This document shows, piece after piece, positions 1 through 5,688 of a stretch of DNA of 8,315 bases. A program made the translations under genes and the position numbers. The notes beneath the pieces were generated by a model. The model was not told the DNA's origin and ran no database searches. It worked only from the letters and a program-made list of their open reading frames with translations. The stretch is from JAKPNF01 sp031556275 (GTDB lineage Bacteria > Verrucomicrobiota > Verrucomicrobiia > Opitutales > JAKPNF01), in contig JAVBTG010000113.1 of the NCBI GenBank assembly GCA_031556275.1, positions 1 through 8,315 of the forward strand, read 5' to 3'. Within the stretch, counting starts at the first letter, position 1. The number at the start of each line of letters is the position of its first letter.

Positions 1-256
1 AGGATTTTCCCACAAGGCTCACGCGCAGAAAGCGGCCCACGAGCTTTTCCAGTTCCGCCGCGTCGATGCCGTAAACCTCGGCGTCGGCGTCCTTGGGCGC
101 GATGCCCAGCAGGGCGTCGCGCACGCAGCCGCCGACCAGCAGCAGCCGCCCGCCTTCCTCCCGCACGGCCATGGCGATGCGCCGCACCAACGCGTCCGTG
201 TGCCGGTCGAAAGCGATGCGCAGGGGAGGCTGGTTGTTTTCAGGATCGCGGGCCAT
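1..256 (-). CDS. cca: CCA-adding enzyme / poly(A) polymerase family nucleotidyltransferase, N-terminal part (runs off left edge)
   Basis: Class II nucleotidyltransferases of this family add CCA to tRNA 3' ends or poly(A) to RNA in the cytoplasm. Translating the minus strand from the ATG at 256-254 gives 85 residues open to the window edge. The family signature is clear: LLLVGGCVRDALLG at residues 38-51 (nucleotide-binding GG and RD), then KDADAEVYGI at 55-64 with the metal-binding Asp pair D56/D58. The last residues, RVSLVGKS, match the point where family members continue into an FGVFK-like strand. The rest of the head domain, the neck and body domains, and any HD domain lie outside the window. 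A shorter open frame at 19-264 on the same strand is a shadow without family motifs. No strong Shine-Dalgarno is visible; AGGGA lies about 16 nt upstream. The gene is divergent from the trp operon. Its exact specificity (CCA, A or poly(A)) cannot be decided from the N-terminus, so the symbol is tentative. Confidence 0.86.
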   Translation of the reverse strand, partial: MARDPENNQPPLRIAFDRHTDALVRRIAMAVREEGGRLLLVGGCVRDALLGIAPKDADAEVYGIDAAELEKLVGRFLRVSLVGKS

Positions 257-367
257 TTTTTCAAAAAAAGTATCCCTGCGATAAAAAATTTTTACGAGGG
301 AAAAAGGCGCGAATTTTTGAAAAAGGCTTGCGCGGATTCATTTTCAGGCGCAATTTAAGAAAAGTTT
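257..367. promoter_or_regulatory. Divergent upstream region of cca-like gene and trp leader
   Basis: This stretch lies between two divergently read genes and should hold both promoters. It is markedly A/T-rich against G/C-rich neighbours, with A and T tracts at 263-269, 283-293 and 301-324. A TTGAAA at 317-322 is a fair -35 match for the trp direction, but the sequence at the proper distance (around 339-345) is a poor -10 match, so no promoter is assigned. A 9-bp direct repeat GAAAAAGGC occurs at 300-308 and 319-327, 19 bp apart. GGCGC followed by AATTT recurs at 306-316 and 347-356. I see no TrpR-type operator. The transcript must begin before about 360 if the leader peptide at 368 is translated. 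Confidence 0.4.
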
Positions 368-448
368 ATGCGTACACAATCCAACACGCTTTCTTGGCGA
401 TGGCATCGGCGGGGGTCTGCCGGTGCGGGGTTTTGTGCGCGCGCATAA
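368..448 (+). CDS. trpL: trp operon leader peptide with two Trp codons
   Basis: A 26-codon reading frame runs from ATG 368-370 to TAA 446-448. Its peptide contains the segment SNTLSWRWHRRG, with Trp codons 10 (395-397) and 12 (401-403) separated by one Arg codon (CGA). An in-frame TAA at 356-358 limits the start to this ATG; only a weak purine run (357-364) precedes it. The frame is too short for ordinary gene calling. It is supported by its position upstream of trpE and by its exact placement relative to the RNA stems: the last base of the second Trp codon is the first base of the protector stem (403-410). Two Trp in 26 residues contrasts with three in the 1,946 residues of the six enzymes. 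The expected role is to report charged tRNA-Trp by ribosome stalling, as in enterobacterial TrpL. The peptide itself probably has no other job. The C-terminal half is longer than in E. coli TrpL (14 residues), so the stop lies beyond the protector hairpin. Confidence 0.82.
   Translation: MRTQSNTLSWRWHRRGSAGAGFCARA
403..426 (+). promoter_or_regulatory. Protector (anti-antiterminator) hairpin 1:2
   Basis: Bases 403-410 (GCATCGGC) pair with 419-426 (GCCGGTGC) over 8 bp, one of them a G-U pair, with an 8-nt loop at 411-418. The stem takes up 409-410 and 419-421, and its loop holds the rest of the antiterminator strand, so forming it should block the pairing with 502-514. It begins at the last base of the second leader Trp codon, where a stalled ribosome would prevent it. 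Confidence 0.75.
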
Positions 449-514
449 TGGGTGTTATTGAACATCCGGCGCATTCTTAAAAAGCCTTTCACTCATTTCT
501 TGGCGGACCTTCGC
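409..514 (+). promoter_or_regulatory. Antiterminator pairing 2:3
   Basis: Bases 409-421 pair with 502-514 in 13 consecutive base pairs: ten Watson-Crick and three G-U (412/511, 413/510, 418/505). Two more G-U pairs (422/501, 423/500) could extend it. It uses the whole 5' arm of the terminator, so the two structures are mutually exclusive. The 80-nt intervening loop contains its own 7-bp hairpin at 450-467 (stem 450-456/461-467, one G-U pair, loop ATTG), which would bring the two strands closer together. Confidence 0.75.
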
Positions 515-540
515 GTTTAAGCGGCGGTCCGTCTTTTTTT
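502..540 (+). terminator. Intrinsic terminator 3:4 upstream of trpE (attenuator)
   Basis: The outer stem 502-509/526-533 has 8 bp with one G-U pair. It is followed by a T510/C525 mismatch, a T511-G524 wobble and an inner CGC/GCG stem (512-514/521-523) around a GTTTAA loop. Seven Ts (534-540) follow directly. This is a standard rho-independent terminator placed 38 nt before the trpE start codon, which makes sense only as a regulated terminator. Termination of an upstream + strand gene is unlikely because the preceding gene runs the other way. Confidence 0.88.
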
Positions 541-578
541 GCGCCCATTTCCCGAAAACCACTTTTTAAAACACCACC

Positions 579-2057
579 ATGATCCAGCCTTCGTTCGACA
601 TTTTTAAAACCCACGCCACCCACGCCAACCGCGTTCCGGTGTCCCGCGAGTATCTGGCGGATTTCGAGACGCCCGTGTCGGTCCTCAGCCGCTTCGCCGA
701 TGACGACAACGTCTTCCTTCTTGAAAGCGTCGAGGGGGGCGAGCGCTTCGGGCGCTACTCCTTCATCGGCGTCAACCCCAAGGCTGTCTTTTCGGTCGAA
801 AAGGGAAAGCCGTTTCTGACAAAGAACGGCGCGCGCGCGGAGCTGGACGCCTCCCACGGCGCGTTCTTCGCCCTGCGCGACGTCTTGGGGGACATCAAAG
901 TCGCGGGGGCGGAGGGCCTGCCGCCACTGTTCGGCGGGGCCGTCGGCTACATGTCCTACGAGACGGTCAACGAGTTTGAAAAATTGCCCGCGCCCAAAGC
1001 CCCGCTGGCCGATCCGAGCGCCTGCTTTTTGCTGTGCGAGGACATGATCGTCTTCGACAACGTGCGCCACACGGTGCGGCTGATCGCCTGCGCCCGGATC
1101 GACGAGTTCGGCGCGCCCAAGGCCGCCTACGACGACGCCTGCGCGCGCATCGAGGCCATCCACGCGCGCTTGCGTTTCCCGGCGGCGTTTCCCGCGCACG
1201 AGGCGCCCGTGCGCGTGCCGACACTCCAATCGAACATGACGAAGGACGCGTATTTGGAAAAGGTCGAGATCGCCAAAGAACACATCCGCAACGGCGACAT
1301 CATCCAGATGGTGTTTTCCCAAAAATTCACGACGAAGGCGGACATCCCCGCGATCCAGCTTTACCGCGCCCTGCGGCTGGTGAACCCTTCCCCCTACACG
1401 TTCTTTTTAAAAACGGGCGGCCGCGTGCTCGTCGGCTCCTCGCCGGAGACGATGGTGAAGCTCGACCGCGGTCGCGCCGTCTTGCGCCCGATCGCGGGCA
1501 CGCGCAAGCGCGGGCAGACGGCGGCGGAGGACATAGCCTTGGCGGACGAGCTCCTGCGGGACGAGAAGGAAAAGGCCGAGCATCTGATGCTCGTCGATTT
1601 GGGCCGCAACGATCTGGGCCGCGTGTCGCTGCCGGGCAGCGTGCAGATGCGCGACTTCATGCGGATCGAGCGCTACTCGCACGTGATGCACATCGTCTCG
1701 GACGTGGAGAGCGTCCTGAAGCCCGAGGCAGACGCGTTCGATCTGATCAAATCCGTCTTCCCGGCAGGCACCCTTTCTGGCGCGCCAAAAGTGCGCGCGA
1801 TGGAGCTGATCCACGCGCTCGAGCCCGAGCCGCGCAACACCTACGGCGGGGCCGTCGGCTATTTCAGCTACGGCGGGCCGATGGACATGGCGATCACGAT
1901 CCGCACGCTGCGCATGGAGGACGGCGAAATATCCATTCAGGCGGGGGGCGGCCTTGTCCACGATTCCGACCCCGAAAAGGAATTCGAGGAAACCGTGAAC
2001 AAGGCGGGCGCGCTGTTCAAGAGCGTGCGGCTAGCCGCCAACGGTTTGCAGCTGTAA
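579..2057 (+). CDS. trpE: Anthranilate synthase component I
   Basis: TrpE converts chorismate to anthranilate with ammonia supplied by TrpG, the first committed step to tryptophan in the cytoplasm. The 492 residues are a normal family length. The N-terminal domain carries LLES at 47-50 (S50), the tryptophan feedback-binding motif, and GAVGYMSYE near 120-128. The chorismate-binding domain shows NPSPY at 269-273, PIAGTR at 304-309 (Thr308), LVDLGRNDLGR in the 340s, PAGTLSGAPK at 395-404 and a C-terminal IQAGGGLVHDSDP segment with the metal-binding region. Intact LLES and NPSPY suggest normal feedback inhibition. TAA at 567-569 blocks any upstream start, so ATG 579 is favoured although no Shine-Dalgarno precedes it. 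The protein contains no Trp at all. It ends in tandem TAA stops (2055-2060). PabB is an alternative for the family, but the feedback motifs and the operon decide for TrpE. Confidence 0.98.
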   Translation: MIQPSFDIFKTHATHANRVPVSREYLADFETPVSVLSRFADDDNVFLLESVEGGERFGRYSFIGVNPKAVFSVEKGKPFLTKNGARAELDASHGAFFALRDVLGDIKVAGAEGLPPLFGGAVGYMSYETVNEFEKLPAPKAPLADPSACFLLCEDMIVFDNVRHTVRLIACARIDEFGAPKAAYDDACARIEAIHARLRFPAAFPAHEAPVRVPTLQSNMTKDAYLEKVEIAKEHIRNGDIIQMVFSQKFTTKADIPAIQLYRALRLVNPSPYTFFLKTGGRVLVGSSPETMVKLDRGRAVLRPIAGTRKRGQTAAEDIALADELLRDEKEKAEHLMLVDLGRNDLGRVSLPGSVQMRDFMRIERYSHVMHIVSDVESVLKPEADAFDLIKSVFPAGTLSGAPKVRAMELIHALEPEPRNTYGGAVGYFSYGGPMDMAITIRTLRMEDGEISIQAGGGLVHDSDPEKEFEETVNKAGALFKSVRLAANGLQL

Positions 2058-2060
2058 TAA

Positions 2061-2090
2061 AGGTTGTATTTAAAAATTCAAACACAACCT
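2061..2090 (+). repeat. Intercistronic stem-loop between trpE and trpG
   Basis: AGGTTGT (2061-2067) and ACAACCT (2084-2090) form a perfect 7-bp stem, starting right after the second trpE stop codon. A mismatch and three A-T pairs could extend it into the 16-nt A/T-rich loop. No T-run follows (the next bases are CAAAATTTTA), so it is not a typical terminator. It sits 24 nt before the trpG start. A role in mRNA stability or in setting trpG translation is possible but not shown. Confidence 0.5.
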
Positions 2091-2114
2091 CAAAATTTTA
2101 ACGAAAGAAAATCC

Positions 2115-2702
2115 ATGTTGTTCATGCTCGATAATGTCGATTCCTTCACCTACAACATCGTCCAGTACCTGCAAATGCTGGGCGAGGAGGTGACGGTCAA
2201 ACGCAACGATGAGATCACGGTCGAGGAAGTATTGGCGCTGAAGCCCGCCGCCATCGTCCTGTCGCCCGGCCCCGGCAGGCCGGAGGACGCGGGGATATTG
2301 CAAAATCTCGTGCGCGCCGCCGCCGTCGAAAAAATCCCGCTGCTGGGCGTGTGCCTCGGGCATCAGGCGATCGCGCAGGTCTTTGGCGCAAAAATCGTCC
2401 ACGCCAAAGAAGTGCGCCACGGAAAGACCTCCGACGTCATCCACGACGGCAAGGGGATTTTCGAGGGCATCGCATCGCCCCTGAGCGCCGTGCGCTACCA
2501 CTCGCTGGCGGTCGAGCAGGAAAGCCTGCCGGAATGCTTCGAGATAACAGCGCGCACGGACGACGGCGAGATCATGGGCCTGCGCCACAAGACGCTGCCG
2601 ATCGAGGGCATCCAGTATCACCCCGAATCGGTGATGACGCCCACGGGCAAGCGCCAGCTCGCCAATTTTATCCGAAAGGCCAAACGCCATGAAGCCGTCT
2701 GA
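2115..2702 (+). CDS. trpG: Anthranilate synthase component II (glutamine amidotransferase)
   Basis: TrpG hydrolyses glutamine and passes ammonia to TrpE. With the start at ATG 2115 the protein has 195 residues, the usual size for a stand-alone TrpG/PabA class I amidotransferase. It opens with the typical MLFMLDNVDSFTYN. The oxyanion region LSPGPGRP is at 49-56, the nucleophile Cys80 lies in GVCLGHQ (78-84), and the His169/Glu171 pair lies in YHPES (168-172). HGKTSD at 102-107 is also typical. The frame stays open 5' to a TTG at 2064, but those 17 extra codons lie in the stem-loop and match nothing in the family. A purine-rich GAAAGAAAA precedes ATG 2115 as a weak ribosome site. The 3' end overlaps trpD by 14 nt. 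In some bacteria this subunit also serves folate synthesis with PabB; that cannot be judged here. Confidence 0.96.
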   Translation: MLFMLDNVDSFTYNIVQYLQMLGEEVTVKRNDEITVEEVLALKPAAIVLSPGPGRPEDAGILQNLVRAAAVEKIPLLGVCLGHQAIAQVFGAKIVHAKEVRHGKTSDVIHDGKGIFEGIASPLSAVRYHSLAVEQESLPECFEITARTDDGEIMGLRHKTLPIEGIQYHPESVMTPTGKRQLANFIRKAKRHEAV

Positions 2703-3702
2703 ACTGATCGAAAAAATCGCGGCCGGGCGCGACTTGGAGTTTTCGGAAATGGGCGCGATGATCGAGTCGATCATGCGCGGCGAAATGCCGCCGTCGCAGA
2801 TCGGGTTCTTTCTGGGGGCCCTGCGCGCGAAAAAGGAGAGCATAGGAGAACTGACGGGAGCCGCGCAGGCGCTGCGCCGCCACGCCACCTTCATCGACAC
2901 GGGCGCGCGCCCGGTGATCGACACCTGCGGCACGGGCGGCGACGGGGCCAACACGTTTAACATCTCGACGACGGCGGCCTTCGTCGCGGCGGGCGCGGGC
3001 GTGGCCGTCGCCAAGCACGGCAACCGCGGCATTTCGAGCAAGTGCGGCTCGGCGGACGTGCTGGCGGCTTGCGGCTTCAACCTCGACGTCGACCCGGTCG
3101 TCATGGAGTACGCGATCCAAAAAATCGGCATCGGCTTTTTGTTCGCGCCCAAGATGCATCCGGCGCTCGGGAAAATCGCGCCCGTTCGCCGCGAGATCGG
3201 CCTGCGCACAATCTTTAATATGGTTGCTCCGCTCGCCAACCCCGCGGGCGCGAGCGGGCAGGTGCTCGGGGTGTTCGCCTCCCGCATAGTGGAGACGTAC
3301 GCGCGGGTTCTGCGCGAGCTGGGCGCGCGGCGCGCCTTGGTCGTGCACGGGATGGACGGGCTCGACGAGATCAGCTGCTGCGCCCCCACGCGCGTGTGCG
3401 AGCTGCGCGACGGCCAGATAAAGACCTTTGAGCTGATGCCGGAAATGCTGATCGGCGAGCGTTACGCCCCTTCCGAAATCAAGGGCGGCGAGCCGGAGCA
3501 AAACGCGAAAATTTTGCGCGGGGTCTTGGACGGGAGCCTCGGCGGCGCCAAGCGCGCCGTTGTCCTGATGAACGCCGGGGCCGCCATCGTGGCGGGGGGC
3601 GGGGCGGACACGCTGGAGGACGGTATGGCTCTGGCGCGGCGTTCGCTCGAAAGCGGCGCGGCCCTTGAAAAACTCGAACAACTTATACAGGCAAGCAAAT
3701 GA
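2689..3702 (+). CDS. trpD: Anthranilate phosphoribosyltransferase
   Basis: TrpD joins anthranilate to PRPP, giving phosphoribosylanthranilate. At 337 residues it has the usual length of the unfused enzyme. Key motifs are all visible: a helical N-terminal domain, the PRPP-binding GTGGD at 81-85 with N88 and ST at 93-94, KHGNR at 109-113, FAPKMHPA, REIGLRTIFN ending at N177, and the Mg-binding Asp226-Glu227 in DGLDEIS. One oddity is Ala180, where the family motif FNxxGPLxNP normally has Gly; here it reads FNMVAPLANP. The start ATG lies inside trpG (14-nt overlap) with GAAAGG at 2674-2679 as Shine-Dalgarno, 9 nt away, so the two are probably translationally coupled. The TGA stop overlaps the trpC start as ATGA. 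A thymidine phosphorylase-type relative is ruled out by the KHGNR and GTGGD pattern and the operon. Confidence 0.98.
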   Translation: MKPSELIEKIAAGRDLEFSEMGAMIESIMRGEMPPSQIGFFLGALRAKKESIGELTGAAQALRRHATFIDTGARPVIDTCGTGGDGANTFNISTTAAFVAAGAGVAVAKHGNRGISSKCGSADVLAACGFNLDVDPVVMEYAIQKIGIGFLFAPKMHPALGKIAPVRREIGLRTIFNMVAPLANPAGASGQVLGVFASRIVETYARVLRELGARRALVVHGMDGLDEISCCAPTRVCELRDGQIKTFELMPEMLIGERYAPSEIKGGEPEQNAKILRGVLDGSLGGAKRAVVLMNAGAAIVAGGGADTLEDGMALARRSLESGAALEKLEQLIQASK

Positions 3703-4484
3703 GCGACTTTTTGCAAAAAATATTTTTGCGCACGAAGGCGGATGTGGAGGCGCGCCGCCGCGCGGTGCCGTTGGCGAACGTCATCCGTCAGGCGGAAAAA
3801 ATGCGCGCACCCTTGGATTTTATCCGCGCCTTCGAGAAACATCCGCAAGGGAAACCCCGCGTGATCGCGGAGCTGAAAAAGGCCTCGCCGTCCTTGGGGA
3901 TGATCCGCGAACATTTCGAGCCGGAGCGCTTGGCCAAAGGCTTGGCCGGGGCGGGCGCGGCCGCGCTGTCCGTTTTGACGGAGCCGCATTATTTCTTGGG
4001 TTCGCCCGACTATCTGAAAACGGCGGTCGCCGTGGCGCACATCCCCGTCTTGCGCAAAGACTTCATCTTTGATCCATACCAAATATGCGAGGCGCGCGCA
4101 TGGGGTGCGTCCGCCGTTCTCCTGATCGCCGCGATGATCGACGGAAAAACGATGAAAGAACTGCGCCGCTGCGCCGAAGACAACGGCATGGCGGCCCTGT
4201 GCGAAGTGCATTCGCAGAAAGAACTCGACCGCACATTGGACGCGGGCGCGCGCGTCGTCGGCGTCAACTGCCGCGACTTGAAAACATTTTCCGTCGATCC
4301 CGAGCGCTCAAAAACATTGATCGGAAAAATTCCCGGGGAAATCGTCTGCGTCGCCGAAAGCGGCATCGCCACCCGCGCCGACATGGACGCCTTCACGGCA
4401 TTGGGCGCGCGCGGCTTCCTCATAGGCACGGCTCTCATGAAAGAAGCCGACCCCGCCGACACCCTCAAAAAACTTTTAGCCTAA
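3699..4484 (+). CDS. trpC: Indole-3-glycerol phosphate synthase
   Basis: TrpC closes carboxyphenylaminodeoxyribulose phosphate to indole-3-glycerol phosphate. It is a single-domain TIM barrel of 261 residues, so no TrpF domain is fused. Catalytic residues are in place: Glu58 and Lys60 in VIAELKKASPS, Lys120 in LRKDFI, a Glu in ALCEVH, an Asn in GVNCRDL, and Glu-Ser in VAESGI. The phosphate-binding GTALM segment is near the C-terminus. SPSLG replaces the more common SPSKG (Leu66), which is not a catalytic position. The start codon shares ATGA with the trpD stop, with AGG at 3689-3691 as a short Shine-Dalgarno, so coupled translation is likely. trpB follows after only 6 nt. The protein has one Trp (W135). 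Confidence 0.97.
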   Translation: MSDFLQKIFLRTKADVEARRRAVPLANVIRQAEKMRAPLDFIRAFEKHPQGKPRVIAELKKASPSLGMIREHFEPERLAKGLAGAGAAALSVLTEPHYFLGSPDYLKTAVAVAHIPVLRKDFIFDPYQICEARAWGASAVLLIAAMIDGKTMKELRRCAEDNGMAALCEVHSQKELDRTLDAGARVVGVNCRDLKTFSVDPERSKTLIGKIPGEIVCVAESGIATRADMDAFTALGARGFLIGTALMKEADPADTLKKLLA

Positions 4485-4490
4485 ACACAC

Positions 4491-5678
4491 ATGAAACCGA
4501 ACACCCATTATGGAATTTACGGCGGCCAGTACGTGGCCGAAACGCTGATGCCCGCCTTGGAGGCGTTGGAAAAAACCTACGCCGAGGCCAAGGCCGACCC
4601 CTCCTTTCAAAAGGAACTGGACGAGATTTTGCGCGACTATGTGGGGCGCGAAAGCCCCCTGTATCTCGCAAAAAACCTGACCGCGCTGGCGGGCGGGGCG
4701 AAGATTTATTTGAAGCGCGAGGACTTGAACCACACGGGCGCGCACAAGGTCAACAACACGATAGGGCAGGCGCTGCTCGCCCGACGCATGGGCAAAAAGC
4801 GCCTGATCGCCGAGACGGGCGCGGGCATGCACGGGGTGGCCACGGCGACCGTGGCCGCGCTCATGGGGTTTGAGTGCGCCGTGTACATGGGGGCGGAGGA
4901 CGTCGAGCGGCAGTTCCCGAACGTCGAGCGCATGCGGATGCTGGGGGCGACCGTGATCCCCGTGAAATCAGGTTCAGCCACGCTCAAAGACGCCATGAAC
5001 GAGGCCCTGCGCGACTGGGTGGCGCAGGTGGACGACACGTTTTACGTGATCGGCACCGTCGCGGGCCCCCATCCCTACCCGGAAATCGTAAAAGACCTGC
5101 AGGCCGTCATCGGGCGCGAGGCGCGCGCGCAACTATTAGAACGCGAGGCCAGACTGCCTGACGAAGTGGTCGCCTGCGTGGGCGGCGGCTCGAACGCCAT
5201 GGGGATTTTCGCGGGGTTTCTGGACGATACATCCGTCAAATTGATCGGCGCTGAGGCGGGCGGTCTCGGCCTGGACTCGGGCAAACACGCCGCGAGCCTC
5301 AACGGCGGCACGGTCGGCGTCTTGCACGGCTCAAAAACTTATCTGCTTCAGGACAAAGCCGGACAGATTTTGGACACCTATTCCGTTTCCGCCGGCCTGG
5401 CCTACCCCGGCGTCGGGCCACAGCACGCGCACTTGCACGACACGGGCCGCGCGGAGTACGTCGTCGTTGAGGACGAGGCGGCCGTGCGCGCGTTTGAAAC
5501 GCTGTGTCTAGGGGAAGGCATCATCCCCGCGCTCGAATCCTCGCACGCGATAGCGGCCGCGCTGGAACGCGCCGCAAAACTGCCCAAAGAGGCAATCGTG
5601 CTCGTCTGCCTGTCCGGGCGCGGCGACAAAGACATGGAAAGCGTGCGTCGCTATCGCGCGGCCCATCCGAAATCCTAA
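4491..5678 (+). CDS. trpB: Tryptophan synthase beta chain
   Basis: TrpB is the PLP enzyme that condenses indole with serine in the alpha2-beta2 tryptophan synthase complex. It has 395 residues, typical of the TrpB1 type that pairs with TrpA. Visible features include the N-terminal GIYGGQYVAETLMPAL, the PLP lysine Lys86 in HTGAHKVNN, catalytic Glu108 in AETGAG, the PLP-phosphate loop GGGSN at 231-235, GPQHAHL, and the C-terminal LSGRGDKD. The substrate loop reads GAGMHG, with Met113 where Salmonella TrpB has Gln114. The gene starts 6 nt after trpC with no recognisable Shine-Dalgarno; translation may depend on reinitiation after the trpC stop. A gap of 27 nt separates it from trpA. The TrpB2 class is unlikely given the length and the adjacent trpA. 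Confidence 0.98.
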   Translation: MKPNTHYGIYGGQYVAETLMPALEALEKTYAEAKADPSFQKELDEILRDYVGRESPLYLAKNLTALAGGAKIYLKREDLNHTGAHKVNNTIGQALLARRMGKKRLIAETGAGMHGVATATVAALMGFECAVYMGAEDVERQFPNVERMRMLGATVIPVKSGSATLKDAMNEALRDWVAQVDDTFYVIGTVAGPHPYPEIVKDLQAVIGREARAQLLEREARLPDEVVACVGGGSNAMGIFAGFLDDTSVKLIGAEAGGLGLDSGKHAASLNGGTVGVLHGSKTYLLQDKAGQILDTYSVSAGLAYPGVGPQHAHLHDTGRAEYVVVEDEAAVRAFETLCLGEGIIPALESSHAIAAALERAAKLPKEAIVLVCLSGRGDKDMESVRRYRAAHPKS

Positions 5679-5688
5679 AAATTTTTTC

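Larger units (their letters stand above)
395..540 (+). promoter_or_regulatory. Ribosome-mediated transcription attenuator of the trp operon
   Basis: All parts of a 1:2 / 2:3 / 3:4 attenuator can be read directly. Segment 1 (403-410) pairs with 419-426 in an 8-bp protector hairpin. Segment 2 (409-421) can instead pair with segment 3 (502-514) over 13 uninterrupted bp with three G-U pairs. Segment 3 can alternatively pair with segment 4 (521-533) to form the terminator followed by seven Ts. The sensing Trp codons (395-403) abut segment 1. A ribosome stalled there should mask segment 1 and leave segment 2 free to pair with 3, allowing transcription into trpE. With ample charged tRNA-Trp, 1:2 and 3:4 should form and stop transcription. 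The pairings are seen in the sequence; the regulatory outcome is inferred from E. coli-type attenuators. A T-box or TRAP system is not supported: no T-box motif or GAG/UAG repeat series is present. Confidence 0.84.

Noticed and set aside
19..264. Minus-strand ORF of 81 codons
   Set aside because: It is a shadow of the nucleotidyltransferase frame; the translation is Cys/Trp/Arg-rich with no family motifs, while the neighbouring frame carries the conserved signature.
257..367. Confident sigma-70 promoter for trp
   Set aside because: TTGAAA at 317-322 has no good -10 hexamer at proper spacing, so no promoter was called.
449..545. T-box, TRAP or TrpR control instead of leader-peptide attenuation
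   Set aside because: I found no T-box conserved sequence, no series of GAG/TAG triplets, and no TrpR-type palindrome. The Trp-codon leader explains the terminator fully.
489..1322. Minus-strand ORF of 277 codons opposite trpE
   Set aside because: It is antisense to well-conserved trpE, arises from G+C-rich third positions, and shows no recognisable motif.
1034..2101. + strand ORF of 355 codons inside trpE
   Set aside because: It is an out-of-frame shadow with Arg/Ala/Gly-rich composition.
2064..2114. Upstream TTG start for trpG
   Set aside because: It would add 17 residues foreign to the family, encoded in the intercistronic stem-loop; the ATG at 2115 gives the canonical N-terminus.
2070..3389. 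Minus-strand ORF of 439 codons opposite trpG/trpD
   Set aside because: It is long but lies antisense to two certain genes, and its composition looks like reverse-frame translation.
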